64,000 nt of DNA from Pseudoduganella ginsengisoli (GTDB lineage: Bacteria; Pseudomonadota; Gammaproteobacteria; Burkholderiales; Burkholderiaceae_D), in assembly GCF_009720865.1 (NCBI RefSeq), contig NZ_WNLA01000001.1, forward strand, positions 310,001-374,000, read 5' to 3'. Made by a program: the position numbers and the translations under genes. Positions 35,021 through 44,289 of this stretch are shown here, piece after piece (position 1 is the stretch's first letter; every line of letters starts with the position of its first letter). Under the pieces are notes generated by a model. It was not told the DNA's origin, ran no database searches, and worked only from the letters and a program-made list of their open reading frames with translations.

Positions 35021-36241
35021 ATGAAACTTACTATTCTTGACGAAAAAAACGAAGCGGATGCCATCTGCTATTTATGCAAAATTGACCTAATCAGTTATGT
35101 CAATTCTATTCCAACTACATATCGCGAATTTGATGTTCAACGAGGAATTGTTTCAAATAAATATTTAGATCATCTTGCTGAAACCATTAATAAAAAAAGA
35201 CACATTCCTTCTATCGTTTTAGTTACTGATGAGGTTTCTATCACAAAAAGTACTAGTAATCGTTTTTTGAAAATAGACGATTATAGAATTCTAGATGGCC
35301 TTCAACGAACACATAGACTAAAAATAATATGGGACATAGTGGGATTTCTAGTCAATGCCATTGATAAATCTGTCGCCTTAAATAATCCAAGCAAATTTAC
35401 TCGCTCCAATTCTGCAAATATAAAATCTCTCGGCGGGGATGTAAAATTAGTTCGCAATCTGATTGAATTGGGATGTGCAGAGCTTGAAACTCAGGAAGAA
35501 TTTTTCGATGAAAATACACTCTGGATTGAGGTGTGGACTAATTTAGGGCGATCTGAGCAAGTTGAGAAAATGCTCCTTCTAAATGCGGGACACAAATCTG
35601 TAAATATTAAACATCAACTGGAATTGTTATTTTTAAATATGCTCTTCCGCTTGGAAGACATAGCTCCTGACGGCGTCAGCTTTATTCGAGAAAAAGAACA
35701 AAGTGCAATTCAGTATAGCAAATCAAGAAATGTTGGCGAATATCATTTCGCCCACGTTATTTCTGCACTAATAGCTTTAAGCGCAGGCAAGATCGTAAAT
35801 ACCAACAGTGATTTGGTAAGTGATATGCAATCAAATCAAAATGATTATATTGATTTAATTGAAGGATTTAACCTTAGGCTTATCAAAACATTTGTAGAAT
35901 TCTTATTTTCTTTAGATAAGTCCCTTAATTCTGTATATGGTGATGTTGGAGTTAAATGGCTGGGGCGGGAAGTTGTTCTAATTGGCATGTTTGGAGCGAT
36001 TGGAGATTTTTCTGAAGAGCAGCCTGAAGCGCTCGTAAAAGTTTTTTCCAGGCTTGAATTGCAATTACATTCCCTTGTGAAATCCCTGCAACTGGCAAGC
36101 TTTGAGCAAGAACGAAATAAAGTTGAATTGAACAAGGTGAATGTCGGAAATGTAAATAAACGTGCTGTATTTAAAGCCGTTCATGATCTTCTTCGCGGCA
36201 TCAAGTTTCAAGGTTGGAAGACATATTTCGGGGGTAATTAA
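35021..36241 (+). CDS. DGQHR/DUF262-like (ParB-superfamily-like) protein, first gene of the island cargo pair
   Basis: 406 residues, AT-rich unlike its neighbours. YREFDVQRGIVSNKYLDHLAETINKKRHIPSIVLV (residues 34-68) is followed by IDDYRILDGLQRTHRL (residues 86-100). The last segment resembles ILDGQQRLTTL of DUF262 and VIDGQHR of DndB-like DGQHR proteins, which share a ParB/sulfiredoxin-like fold and occur in DNA-modification and restriction-type defence. The central and C-terminal parts are helical, without signal peptide or membrane helix. Its stop overlaps the ATG of the HEPN-like partner by one base (TAATG). Biochemical role unknown; a nucleotide- or DNA-dependent activity is inference from the motif. 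Confidence 0.55.
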   Translation: MKLTILDEKNEADAICYLCKIDLISYVNSIPTTYREFDVQRGIVSNKYLDHLAETINKKRHIPSIVLVTDEVSITKSTSNRFLKIDDYRILDGLQRTHRLKIIWDIVGFLVNAIDKSVALNNPSKFTRSNSANIKSLGGDVKLVRNLIELGCAELETQEEFFDENTLWIEVWTNLGRSEQVEKMLLLNAGHKSVNIKHQLELLFLNMLFRLEDIAPDGVSFIREKEQSAIQYSKSRNVGEYHFAHVISALIALSAGKIVNTNSDLVSDMQSNQNDYIDLIEGFNLRLIKTFVEFLFSLDKSLNSVYGDVGVKWLGREVVLIGMFGAIGDFSEEQPEALVKVFSRLELQLHSLVKSLQLASFEQERNKVELNKVNVGNVNKRAVFKAVHDLLRGIKFQGWKTYFGGN

Positions 36242-37572
36242 TGAAGTACAACGAAATTGTCTATAGCTCTGTTCGAGGGCTGCTAGCTAGTTACAGTCAA
36301 AAAATAAATGACTTTCTAGATAGTGGAGAAAACGACACTCTTTTAGACATAGTGACGAGCATTGATGAGATGCTTGCTATTGTTGATGCAGCAATCGCTA
36401 CGCCTGGAGCAGATCCGTTTTTAAACGATGTGTTTAGTTTATTCAGATTTCCACAAAACTCAGTGGAAATCGAAAAAATAGATCCTATTTATTTCAAGAA
36501 AACAATTGCAATTCTAACATTGGCAACCTTGCTCGAAAACGATCAAAGCCTGGACCTCGATAAGGAGATTGATTTTCCTGTTGAATCATTCAAATTGCTA
36601 TCTGATACTGGGCCAATGTTGCCGTTCAAATCATTTGGAGTAGCTAATATAAGTACCCCTAAAGATTCAATGGCTTACATTGAATTCCGTGATGAGACGT
36701 GGCATCAGCAGCTTGGCGAGTCAAAATTTAACAACCAGTTGCTAGGTTGTATTTTACATGTCGTTTCTTCTGATACCTCATTAATATTTAATTCAGCATA
36801 TATATTGGTCAGGGACGATGCCGATGACGTAAAAGCGGTGGAAGCTGCATTAAGATTGCATGCTATTAGTCAAGGAAAAACAATTCATATTCCTATAGAG
36901 AGTACTATCAATCCATCACTTAACGGGACAGGCTTGATTTCCCCCAAGAATCATTACCAACAATTCAATGAAACAATACTTATCTTAAGTGAATTTAATG
37001 CAAGATCAGATATTCTAAATAAATTCCTTAGCTTGTACCATGTCATTGAAGGTTTTATGCACAAAGTCCCTTTGGTCGATTTGGGGAAAAATAACAATGG
37101 AAAAATGTTTTCTATACGTGATTTCAAACGTCTATACAATACGGTAGATGTCAATGAAACAGCTGCAATTAAAGAAATTTTTAAGATATTTTGGGATGTA
37201 AACATTGGACCTATCGCATTTTCAAAAGTTGTTGAGAATGCGATTAAATCTACCAAAACGCTCCCTGGATATGTGAAGGAGGATATGGATTTGCTTTTAA
37301 CAAAGCTAGAGGTATTTGATACGAACGGAGCTACTCAGTTGAGCAATGGGTGCACATCCACCAAATATTCTTTATTAATTTATAAAGTAAGATGCGCCAT
37401 TGTTCACAATAGTGAAACCGAACTCCATATTTCGCACTTTAATCTATCAAAAACATTAATATATTTGATTGATGAAATTATTATGAAACCATTAGAGGGG
37501 TTGGTCTTTAAAGTGATTAGCGATAAAACCAGCCGCGTGTGGTATTCTGGCCCGGTGCTGCAACTATATTAA
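36241..37572 (+). CDS. HEPN-motif protein (putative RNase), second gene of the island cargo pair
   Basis: 443 residues, AT-rich. LSLYHVIEGF (residues 263-272) and, near the C-terminus, KYSLLIYKVRCAIVHNSETELHIS with R384 and H389 give the RxxxxH motif followed by Asn, as in HEPN (especially Apea-like) RNases. The first 240 residues are mixed alpha/beta without a motif I recognise. HEPN nucleases cut RNA in toxin-antitoxin, CRISPR and abortive-infection systems. Coupled by a one-base overlap to the DGQHR-like gene, it probably works with it, as sensor and effector or as toxin and partner. The combination is not one I can name. Confidence 0.6.
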   Translation: MKYNEIVYSSVRGLLASYSQKINDFLDSGENDTLLDIVTSIDEMLAIVDAAIATPGADPFLNDVFSLFRFPQNSVEIEKIDPIYFKKTIAILTLATLLENDQSLDLDKEIDFPVESFKLLSDTGPMLPFKSFGVANISTPKDSMAYIEFRDETWHQQLGESKFNNQLLGCILHVVSSDTSLIFNSAYILVRDDADDVKAVEAALRLHAISQGKTIHIPIESTINPSLNGTGLISPKNHYQQFNETILILSEFNARSDILNKFLSLYHVIEGFMHKVPLVDLGKNNNGKMFSIRDFKRLYNTVDVNETAAIKEIFKIFWDVNIGPIAFSKVVENAIKSTKTLPGYVKEDMDLLLTKLEVFDTNGATQLSNGCTSTKYSLLIYKVRCAIVHNSETELHISHFNLSKTLIYLIDEIIMKPLEGLVFKVISDKTSRVWYSGPVLQLY

Positions 37573-38107
37573 AATTGTTCTGGAATTCCACTATCTACGA
37601 AAGGCCTAGTGAGTTGCGGCGTTACATATCAGATTGGCACCATAACATTATGATGATGCTATGGCTATGGCGTTGCCTGGGCTTGTTGATTTAGTGATCC
37701 CATAGTTAACGAAGCAACCCACAAAGGCTAAATAATACTAGTATAATAAATGACAAACAACGGACTGGATTCAGATCACAGGCTTATTTGAAGATAAGTT
37801 CTTTCGAATAACGAGAGAGGAAATTGAGCTTAGAAAACGTGCATCTGAGGCAAACCGATATTTCCTGCAACAATCTCTTAGCAAGAAAATTTATTTATTT
37901 TTTGCTTTCAAAATTAAAAGTAAATTTCCTGATGGACGAAATCGATTATTTACGCGTTCGACATCAGGATCTTGGGGGGTATGAAATAATCAATAAGTTT
38001 CATACCTTGAACATACGGAGTAGATTTTTTAGGGGGGGATTGTTTTTATATTTTTTGAAAACTATAAGTCTATCTACGATTGAGTCCAAGATATGACTCC
38101 CCCTCTC
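37573..38107. other. AT-rich gene-poor stretch with a possible coding remnant
   Basis: No complete gene. The stretch 37754-37993 on the plus strand stays open in one frame and reads ITGLFEDKFFRITREEIELRKRASEANRYFLQQSLSKK, which looks like real protein, but has no start codon with a ribosome site and shares no motif I know. A second frame opens at TTG 37824 (90 residues) and looks less protein-like. I read this as decay of a former cargo gene between the HEPN gene and the integrase. Confidence 0.35.
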
Positions 38108-39322
38108 CTACGCGCCGCCATGGATTGGAATAACCTCAGCACCAACCCGCAGTTTATCCAGATAATTAGCCCACCGCTGCATCATTTCCCGTCGTGCTGG
38201 CAAATGCGACGTGCGGTTGTAGGCACGCCCCAGCGGGTCACGTACCGTATGGGCAAGCTGGTGCTCGATCAGGTCCGGACGCTCTCCAAGCACTTCATCC
38301 AGAATGGTTCGGGCCATGGCGCGAAAGCCATGGCCGGTCATGACTTCTTTGCTGTAGCCCATGTTGCGCAAGGCGGCATTAATCGTGTTCTCGCTCATGC
38401 AGGCTTTGCTGCGCAGGCTGGGGAAGACATACCGTCCATCGCCAGTGATCGGGTACAGATCGCGTAAAACCCCCACTGCCTGCGTGCTGAGCGGCACAAG
38501 GTGTTCGACCTTCATTTTCATCTTGGCCGCAGGTATCCGCCACTCTGCCGCATCCAAATCGATTTCCGCCCACTCTGCGGCCCGCAGTTCACCGGGACGG
38601 ACAAACACCAAGGGCGCCAGCTTGAGCGCCGCCACGGCCGCAGGAAAGCCGTGGTAATCGTAAATGGCGCGCATCAGCGCCCCAACCTGCTTCGGCTCGG
38701 TGATGGCGGCGAAATTGCCTTTCACGGTCGGCGCGAGCGCGCCGCGCAAGTCGGCCGTGATATCGCGCTCCACCAGATCGAGCGCCACCGCGAACCTGAA
38801 GATCTGGCCACAGACCTGTTTGACCCGATGAGCGGACTCGACTGCGCCCCGCGCTTCCATTTTTTGCACGGCGGCAAGGACGTCACGCGGCTTGATTTCG
38901 GTAATCGGCTTTTTCCCAATGGCGGGGAAGATATTCTTCTCCAGCCAGCCCCGCACCTTCTCTTGGGTACTGGCTGTCCGCGTGGGCGCAATTTTCGACA
39001 GCCACTGATGGGCAATAACTTCAAAGGTTTGTTCGGCGGCGGCAGCTCTGGCGCTGCGGTCGTTCCGCTTGGCCTGGCTCGGGTCGATGCCCTCCGCCAG
39101 TAGTTTGCGGGCCTCATCACGCCGCTTGCGGGCAGTGGCCAGCGATACTTCCGGATAGACGCCCAGTGCCAGCGTCTTTCGCTTGCCAAGGAAACGGTAA
39201 TTCATCCGCCAGTACTTTCCTGTCTCTTTGACAAGAAGGTACATACCGGCCCCATCGGTGTATTTTTCGCCACCGGGCTTGCCCGGCTTGACCAGCCGGA
39301 CGAAAGTATCAGTCAGCGCCAT
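38108..39322 (-). CDS. P4-type tyrosine integrase (DUF4102 N-terminal arm-binding domain)
   Basis: 404 residues. The N-terminus (MALTDTFVRLVKPGKPGGEKYTDGAGMYLLVK, then LALGVYPEVSLATARKRRDEARKLLAEGIDP) is the arm-DNA-binding domain of P4/CP4-57 integrases. Catalytic residues: Arg in RPGELRAAEW, Lys in AAKMKMKVEHLVPL, HGFRAMAR (H-x-x-R), His in HQLAHTV and Tyr in GRAYNR. It lies at the end of the island next to the intact tRNA-Thr, pointing inward, with TACCGCCA repeats between it and the tRNA. It is thus the integrase that inserted the island. Confidence 0.95.
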   Translation of the reverse strand: MALTDTFVRLVKPGKPGGEKYTDGAGMYLLVKETGKYWRMNYRFLGKRKTLALGVYPEVSLATARKRRDEARKLLAEGIDPSQAKRNDRSARAAAAEQTFEVIAHQWLSKIAPTRTASTQEKVRGWLEKNIFPAIGKKPITEIKPRDVLAAVQKMEARGAVESAHRVKQVCGQIFRFAVALDLVERDITADLRGALAPTVKGNFAAITEPKQVGALMRAIYDYHGFPAAVAALKLAPLVFVRPGELRAAEWAEIDLDAAEWRIPAAKMKMKVEHLVPLSTQAVGVLRDLYPITGDGRYVFPSLRSKACMSENTINAALRNMGYSKEVMTGHGFRAMARTILDEVLGERPDLIEHQLAHTVRDPLGRAYNRTSHLPARREMMQRWANYLDKLRVGAEVIPIHGGA

Positions 39323-39334
39323 GTTCGCCTCCGC

Positions 39335-39386
39335 TGGCGGTATCTCGTTTTACGTTACGAGCCAGATACCGCCACAGGTACCGCCA
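39335..39386. repeat. Right arm-type repeats of the island integrase
   Basis: TACCGCCA at 39367-39374 and 39379-39386, 12 bases apart as at the left end, plus one inverted copy (TGGCGGTA) at 39335-39342 just upstream of the integrase start. The last copy may also allow the integrase to repress its own promoter. Confidence 0.65.
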
Positions 39387-39433
39387 TTTCTGCGAGCTTT
39401 CATGCTACGCCGTGGGACTGCCGGAGACAACAA

Positions 39434-39467
39434 AAAACCCGCGCTCCCTATGAGAGAGGCGGGTTTC
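39434..39467 (-). terminator. Intrinsic terminator behind tRNA-Thr
   Basis: AAACCCGC and GCGGGTTT pair around a partly paired loop; read on the minus strand it ends in a run of T. It is carried by the island and replaces the terminator that was moved to 32515-32545 by the insertion. Confidence 0.75.
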
Positions 39468-39499
39468 TGATACTTCCTGATACTGCTTGTACTACTGTA

Positions 39500-39520
39500 T
39501 TGGTGCCGCTGACCGGAATC
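39500..39520. other. attR: core site inside the tRNA-Thr 3' end
   Basis: TTGGTGCCGCTGACCGGAATC overlaps the 3' end of the tRNA gene and is repeated, with one base missing, at 32548-32567. This is the junction on the tRNA side; the tRNA stays complete because the element restores its 3' end. Confidence 0.8.
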
Positions 39521-39576
39521 GAACTGGTGACCTTCGCATTACGAATGCGCTGCTCTACCGACTGAGCTACAGCGGC
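39501..39576 (-). tRNA. tRNA-Thr (anticodon CGU)
   Basis: On the minus strand the gene starts GCCGCTGTAGCTCAGTCGG and ends CAGCGGCACCA, with the CCA encoded. The acceptor stem GCCGCTG/CAGCGGC is perfect, the D arm is GCTC..GAGC, the anticodon loop TTCGTAA gives anticodon CGU (reads ACG), and the T arm contains GTTCGATTCC. It closely resembles E. coli thrW, itself a well-known prophage attachment site. Confidence 0.95.
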
Positions 39577-39671
39577 GAAACCTTTTCTTAGCTACGTTCC
39601 ACTGAGTGGTTCGCTGCAAGAGGCTCGCATTCTAACAAACAACTTTCGAAATGCGCAAGGGTGTTTTTTAA

Positions 39672-40673
39672 TTATTCTGCGTGATAGCCCGTCACCACCG
39701 CCACTTCATCGCGGGAACCCAGGAATACCGGTACGCGCTGGTGCAGTTTGGCGGGCTGGATATCCAGGATGCGCTGCTTGCCGTCAGTGGCGGCGCCGCC
39801 TGCCTGCTCCACGATGAACGCCATCGGGTTGGCTTCATACATCAGGCGCAGCTTGCCTGGCTGCGACGGGTCGCGCGAGTCGGCCGGGTACATGAACACG
39901 CCGCCGCGGTTCAGGATACGGTGCACGTCAGCCACCATCGAGGCGATCCAGCGCATGTTGAAGTTCTTGCCGCGCGGGCCCGTGTCACCGGCCAGCAATT
40001 CATCGATGTAGCGCGTGACTGGTGCGTGCCAGTGGCGCGAGTTCGACATGTTGATGGCGAATTCCTTGGTGGCGGCAGGGATTTGCATGCCGCGCTGGGT
40101 CAGCACCCACGAACCCATTTCGCGGTCCAGCGTGAAGCAGTTGACGCCATTGCCGGTGGTGAGCACCAGCTGGGTTTGCGGGCCGTACACGGCGTAGCCG
40201 GCGGCGACCTGCTTGCTGCCAGGCTGCAGGAAATCCTGCTCGCTAGGGTCTTTCATGCCTTCCGGCGCTTTCAGCACGGAGAAGATGGTGCCGATCGACA
40301 CGTTGACGTCGATGTTCGACGAACCGTCCAGCGGATCGAACACCAGCAGGTATTCGCCCATTGGGTAGCGGTTCGGGATGCGGTGGATGGTTTCCATTTC
40401 TTCGGACGCCATCGCGGCCAGGTGGCCACCCCACTCATTGGCTTCCAGCAGGATTTCGTTGGAAATCACGTCCAGCTTCTTTTGCACTTCGCCTTGCACA
40501 TTTTCCGTTTCCAATGCGCCCAGCACGTCGCCCAGGGCGCCTTTGCCCACGCTGTGGCTGATGGTTTTGCAGGAACGGGCCACCACTTCGATCAGCAGGC
40601 GCAGTTCGGCCGGGATCGAGTTGTGCTTGCGTTGTTCTTCGACCAGGTATTGGGTCAGGCTGATGCGTTTCAT
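39672..40673 (-). CDS. fbp: Fructose-1,6-bisphosphatase class I
   Basis: 333 residues, normal family length. The metal and substrate site [22 protein letters not shown], the [15 protein letters not shown] strand, RYIDELLAG and [41 protein letters not shown] are all typical. It hydrolyses fructose 1,6-bisphosphate to fructose 6-phosphate in gluconeogenesis. AGGA precedes the ATG. It follows pepN by 44 bases on the same strand, an arrangement common in Burkholderiales. Confidence 0.97.
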   Translation of the reverse strand: MKRISLTQYLVEEQRKHNSIPAELRLLIEVVARSCKTISHSVGKGALGDVLGALETENVQGEVQKKLDVISNEILLEANEWGGHLAAMASEEMETIHRIPNRYPMGEYLLVFDPLDGSSNIDVNVSIGTIFSVLKAPEGMKDPSEQDFLQPGSKQVAAGYAVYGPQTQLVLTTGNGVNCFTLDREMGSWVLTQRGMQIPAATKEFAINMSNSRHWHAPVTRYIDELLAGDTGPRGKNFNMRWIASMVADVHRILNRGGVFMYPADSRDPSQPGKLRLMYEANPMAFIVEQAGGAATDGKQRILDIQPAKLHQRVPVFLGSRDEVAVVTGYHAE

Positions 40674-40717
40674 TGTTTTCCTAGTTTGGTTTCGTTGAAA
40701 ATCGTTAATTCGAGTCG

Positions 40718-43363
40718 TTAATTCGCCAGCGCTTTGCTGACCACTTCATTGACGTCATTCGACAGGCCCGGGCTGGCGGCGACTTTTTCCAGCGCGCGGC
40801 GCATTTGATCCTGCAAGTCCGGCACATAGCGGCGCCAGCGGTCCAGGCTGCGCGCCAGGCGGGCCGCCACTTGCGGGTTGATGGCGTTGAGCTGGATGAC
40901 GTTTTCCGCCCACAGCGCATAGCCGCTGCCATCGTGCGCATGGAATTGCGCAGGGTTTGCATTGCAATAGCTGAACAGCAGGCTGCGTGCGCGGTTCGGG
41001 TTCTTGATATTGAAGGCTGGGTGCTGCATCAGCTCGCGCACCTTGGCGATGCCCGTATGCGGGCTGGCGCCCTGCATCGCGAACCATTTATCGATGACCA
41101 GCGCCTCGTTCTCGAATTCGTCATAGAAACGCTGCAGGTACGGCGCCGCATCGGATCCGCTGTGGATCAGCGACACCAGGGCCGACGCGCGGTCCGTCAT
41201 GTTGGATGCGTCATCAAACTGTTGCTGCGCCAGTTTCAATTCTGCCGGACCCGGTTCGATCATCAGGTAAGCCAGCGCCAGGTTTTTCAAGCCGCGCTTG
41301 CCGGCCGACTGCGCATCCGGGCTGTATGGGCCGGGCGTCAAGTTCGCTTCGTACTGCGCCAGCAATTCCGGCGCCAGTTCGCGCGCCAGCGTGCGGCGCA
41401 TGAACTGGCGCGCCGCGTGGATCGCTTGCGGATCGACGACATCCATGCTTTCCGCAATGATGGTTTCCGATGGCAGGATCAATGCCTGTTCACGGAACGC
41501 CGGGTCCAGCGACGCATCGGCCAGCACGGCGCGCTGTGCCGCGATAAAGGTGTCGTCCAGCGCCAGTTCGGCGCCCGCGGCGGCAGCTTTCGCCAGCTTC
41601 AGCAGCCGTTCCATGGCCAGGCGCTGGCCTGCTTCCCAGCGGTTGACGGCGTCACTGTCGTAGCGGAACAGGTGCAGCAATTCAGCGTCCGTGTAATCGT
41701 ATTCCAGCACGACCGGCGCGGAGAAATCGCGCAGGATCGATGGCACCGGCTTTTCTTTCACGTTGGTGAAGCGGAAGGTCTGTTCTTCTTCCGTGAAATC
41801 CAGCACTGCCGTGGTCGCGCCCACAACTTTGCCATCCACGGCCAGCGCAATATCGTTGCCTTCGGCATCGAGCAAGCCGACCGCCACCGGGATGTGGAAC
41901 GGCAGTTTATTGGTCTGGCCCGGCGTATCCGGGCAGCGCTGGCGCAGCGTGATTTCATACGTCTGGTCAGCCGGATCATATTGGGTCGTCGCCGTGACAA
42001 CCGGCGTACCGGCCTGGCTATACCAGCGCTCGAACTGCGTCAGGTCGACGCCATTCGCATCAGCCATCGCGGCGCGGAAGTCGTCGCACTGCACGGCCTG
42101 GCCGTCATGGCGCTGGAAGTACAAATCCATGCCTTTGCGGAAGCCTTCGCGGCCCAGCAGGGTCTGGTACATGCGCACCACTTCCGCGCCTTTTTCATAC
42201 ACAGTCACCGTGTAGAAGTTATTGATCTCGACAAACGAATCGGGCCGCACGGGGTGCGCCATCGGGCCCGCGTCTTCCGGGAATTGCGCCTGGCGCAAGG
42301 TCCGCACCTGGTCGATACGGGTCACGGCGCGGCCGCTGGCCGTGCCGATCATGTCAGCCGAGAATTCCTGGTCGCGGAATACCGTCAAGCCTTCTTTCAG
42401 CGACAGCTGGAACCAGTCGCGGCATGTGACGCGGTTGCCGGTCCAGTTGTGGAAATATTCGTGGCCGACCACGGCTTCAATACCGGCGTAATCGATATCG
42501 GTGGCCGTGCGCGGATTGGCCAGCACGAACTTGGTATTAAAGATGTTTAATCCCTTGTTTTCCATCGCGCCCATGTTGAAGTCGCCCACGGCGACAATCA
42601 TGAAGCGGTCCAGGTCCAGTTCCAGGCCGAAGCGTTCCTCATCCCAGCGGATCGAGTTTTTCAGCGACTGCATCGCATAGTCGGTCTTGTCGAGGTTGCC
42701 CTCTTCGACCCACACTTGCAGCAGCACTTCGCGGCCGGATTTCAGCGTGTACGTCTCTTCCTGGCACACCAGTTTGGCTGCCACCAGCGCAAACAAATAC
42801 GACGGCTTTTTGAACGGGTCTTCCCATTTGGCGTAATGGCGGCCATCGCCGAGGTCGCCTTGCTCCAGCAAGTTACCGTTCGATAGCAGCACGGGATAGC
42901 GTTCCTTGTCGGCGCGCAGCATCACCGTGTATTTCGCCATCACGTCCGGCCGGTCAGGGAAATACGTGATGCGGCGGAAGCCTTCCGCTTCGCACTGCGT
43001 GTAAAAACTGCCGTTCGACACATACAGGCCGGACAGAGTCGTGTTATTGACGGGTGCGCACAGCGTTTCGATTTCCAGGGTCGCCTGTTGCGGCGCTTTG
43101 GGGATCGTCAGCGTGTTCGCGCCCAGCAGGTACTGGCCGGGTTCCAGCGTCTTGCCATTCATCCGCAAGGCGACCAGTTCGATGTCTTCACCGTGCAAAA
43201 CAATGTCTTTGCTCTTGCCGTCGGGATTGCGGGTTAACGTGACGCGGCTGGCCACAATGGTACGGGCCGGGTCCAGATCGAAACCCAGTTCTACCGTGTG
43301 TACCAGGTAGCTGGGAGGGGTATAGTCTTTACGGAAGATCGTCTGAGGGCTGTCTGTGCGCAT
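40718..43363 (-). CDS. pepN: Aminopeptidase N (M1 zinc metallopeptidase)
   Basis: 881 residues, as in E. coli PepN (870). Substrate-recognition motif [12 protein letters not shown], zinc site [34 protein letters not shown] (HExxH with the second Glu 18 residues on), and the C-terminal ARM-like domain ending with [13 protein letters not shown]. It removes N-terminal residues from peptides in the cytoplasm. The first gene of the pepN-fbp pair; the ribosome site before 43363 is weak. Confidence 0.96.
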   Translation of the reverse strand: MRTDSPQTIFRKDYTPPSYLVHTVELGFDLDPARTIVASRVTLTRNPDGKSKDIVLHGEDIELVALRMNGKTLEPGQYLLGANTLTIPKAPQQATLEIETLCAPVNNTTLSGLYVSNGSFYTQCEAEGFRRITYFPDRPDVMAKYTVMLRADKERYPVLLSNGNLLEQGDLGDGRHYAKWEDPFKKPSYLFALVAAKLVCQEETYTLKSGREVLLQVWVEEGNLDKTDYAMQSLKNSIRWDEERFGLELDLDRFMIVAVGDFNMGAMENKGLNIFNTKFVLANPRTATDIDYAGIEAVVGHEYFHNWTGNRVTCRDWFQLSLKEGLTVFRDQEFSADMIGTASGRAVTRIDQVRTLRQAQFPEDAGPMAHPVRPDSFVEINNFYTVTVYEKGAEVVRMYQTLLGREGFRKGMDLYFQRHDGQAVQCDDFRAAMADANGVDLTQFERWYSQAGTPVVTATTQYDPADQTYEITLRQRCPDTPGQTNKLPFHIPVAVGLLDAEGNDIALAVDGKVVGATTAVLDFTEEEQTFRFTNVKEKPVPSILRDFSAPVVLEYDYTDAELLHLFRYDSDAVNRWEAGQRLAMERLLKLAKAAAAGAELALDDTFIAAQRAVLADASLDPAFREQALILPSETIIAESMDVVDPQAIHAARQFMRRTLARELAPELLAQYEANLTPGPYSPDAQSAGKRGLKNLALAYLMIEPGPAELKLAQQQFDDASNMTDRASALVSLIHSGSDAAPYLQRFYDEFENEALVIDKWFAMQGASPHTGIAKVRELMQHPAFNIKNPNRARSLLFSYCNANPAQFHAHDGSGYALWAENVIQLNAINPQVAARLARSLDRWRRYVPDLQDQMRRALEKVAASPGLSNDVNEVVSKALAN

Positions 43364-43588
43364 GAGAAATTCGACCGGACGTTGATGGAAAAGGCTATTT
43401 TACCAATACCGCCCCTGTGCGACGCGCGCCAGCGGTAATACCAGTTACAGCCGGGTCCCTTTCCATCGCAGTGGCGGCGGATTCAACGGAGATTTTTGCT
43501 GCTCTTCTTCTTGCTGTTACAAACTGTAATAATCATGCGCAACATAGCGTGCCGCCATACACTTAAATATCCATCGGGAGCAACCATC

Positions 43589-44236
43589 ATGAAAACTTTT
43601 GCGATACTGGCTGCGGCAGCCGGTTTGCTGCTGACCGGATGCGCCACCACCATCCGCAGCGACGTGACCACATTCCAGCAATGGCCGGCTGCGGGCGTGC
43701 CGGACAAGTCCTATGTGTTCGACAACCCGCCGCCGACGGAAAACACGCTGGAATTGAAGACTTACCAGAATATGGTCAGCACGGAGCTGGCCAAGCTGGG
43801 CTTTACGCAAGTGCCGGACAATGCCAATCCCAAATTGAAAGTAGGTGTTCACTTCAGCACCATCGACCGCCCTGTCAAGGTACTGCAAGCCACCGATCCG
43901 TTCTGGATGGGCCCCTACTGGGGGCCGCGCTATGTGGGCCGGGGATTTTACCGTCCTTACTGGGGCCCCTACCGCTGGGCCGGCTGGGGCCCGTATTACG
44001 ACCCATTCTGGTATGGTCCGCTGGAAGTCCAGGAAACCATCCGCCACAACTATGAACGCCAGCTGCGCGTGTCGATCAATACCATTGATGGGCAAAAATT
44101 GTTTGACGTGACGGTGCAAAACACGAGCCGCCGCCAGTCGACGCCGGCCGTGATGCCGGCGCTGGTGCAGAGTGCGTTTGCGGGGTTCCCGGGAGAAAAC
44201 GGCAAAGTGAAACAGGTCGAGCTGCAAGTCGAATAA
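43589..44236 (+). CDS. DUF4136 lipoprotein
   Basis: 215 residues from ATG 43589 (GGGAG upstream; an in-frame ATG at 43496 is too early and without a ribosome site). Lipoprotein signal AGLLLTGC with Cys18, then the DUF4136 body (TFQQWPAAGVPDKSYVF, ELAKLGFTQVPDNANPKLKVGVHF) and a Trp/Tyr/Gly/Pro-rich insert typical of the group (PYWGPRYVGRGFYRPYWGPYR). The C-terminal beta strand AFAGFPGENGKVKQVEL is also typical. Envelope protein of unknown function; a terminator hairpin follows at 44242-44270. Confidence 0.85.
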   Translation: MKTFAILAAAAGLLLTGCATTIRSDVTTFQQWPAAGVPDKSYVFDNPPPTENTLELKTYQNMVSTELAKLGFTQVPDNANPKLKVGVHFSTIDRPVKVLQATDPFWMGPYWGPRYVGRGFYRPYWGPYRWAGWGPYYDPFWYGPLEVQETIRHNYERQLRVSINTIDGQKLFDVTVQNTSRRQSTPAVMPALVQSAFAGFPGENGKVKQVELQVE

Positions 44237-44241
44237 ACAAC

Positions 44242-44270
44242 AGCCCGGCAGTTGCAATGACTGCCGGGCT
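44242..44270. terminator. Bidirectional stem-loop between convergent genes
   Basis: AGCCCGGCAGT and ACTGCCGGGCT form an 11-base-pair stem with a seven-base loop between the DUF4136 gene and the convergent DUF4401 gene. There is no long T run, so termination may be partial. Confidence 0.65.
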
Positions 44271-44289
44271 CTCTCATCCAACTGCTGCT

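Noticed and set aside
37660..37720. Short stretch resembling an insertion-sequence end
   Set aside because: No inverted terminal repeats, target duplication or transposase frame could be found around it.
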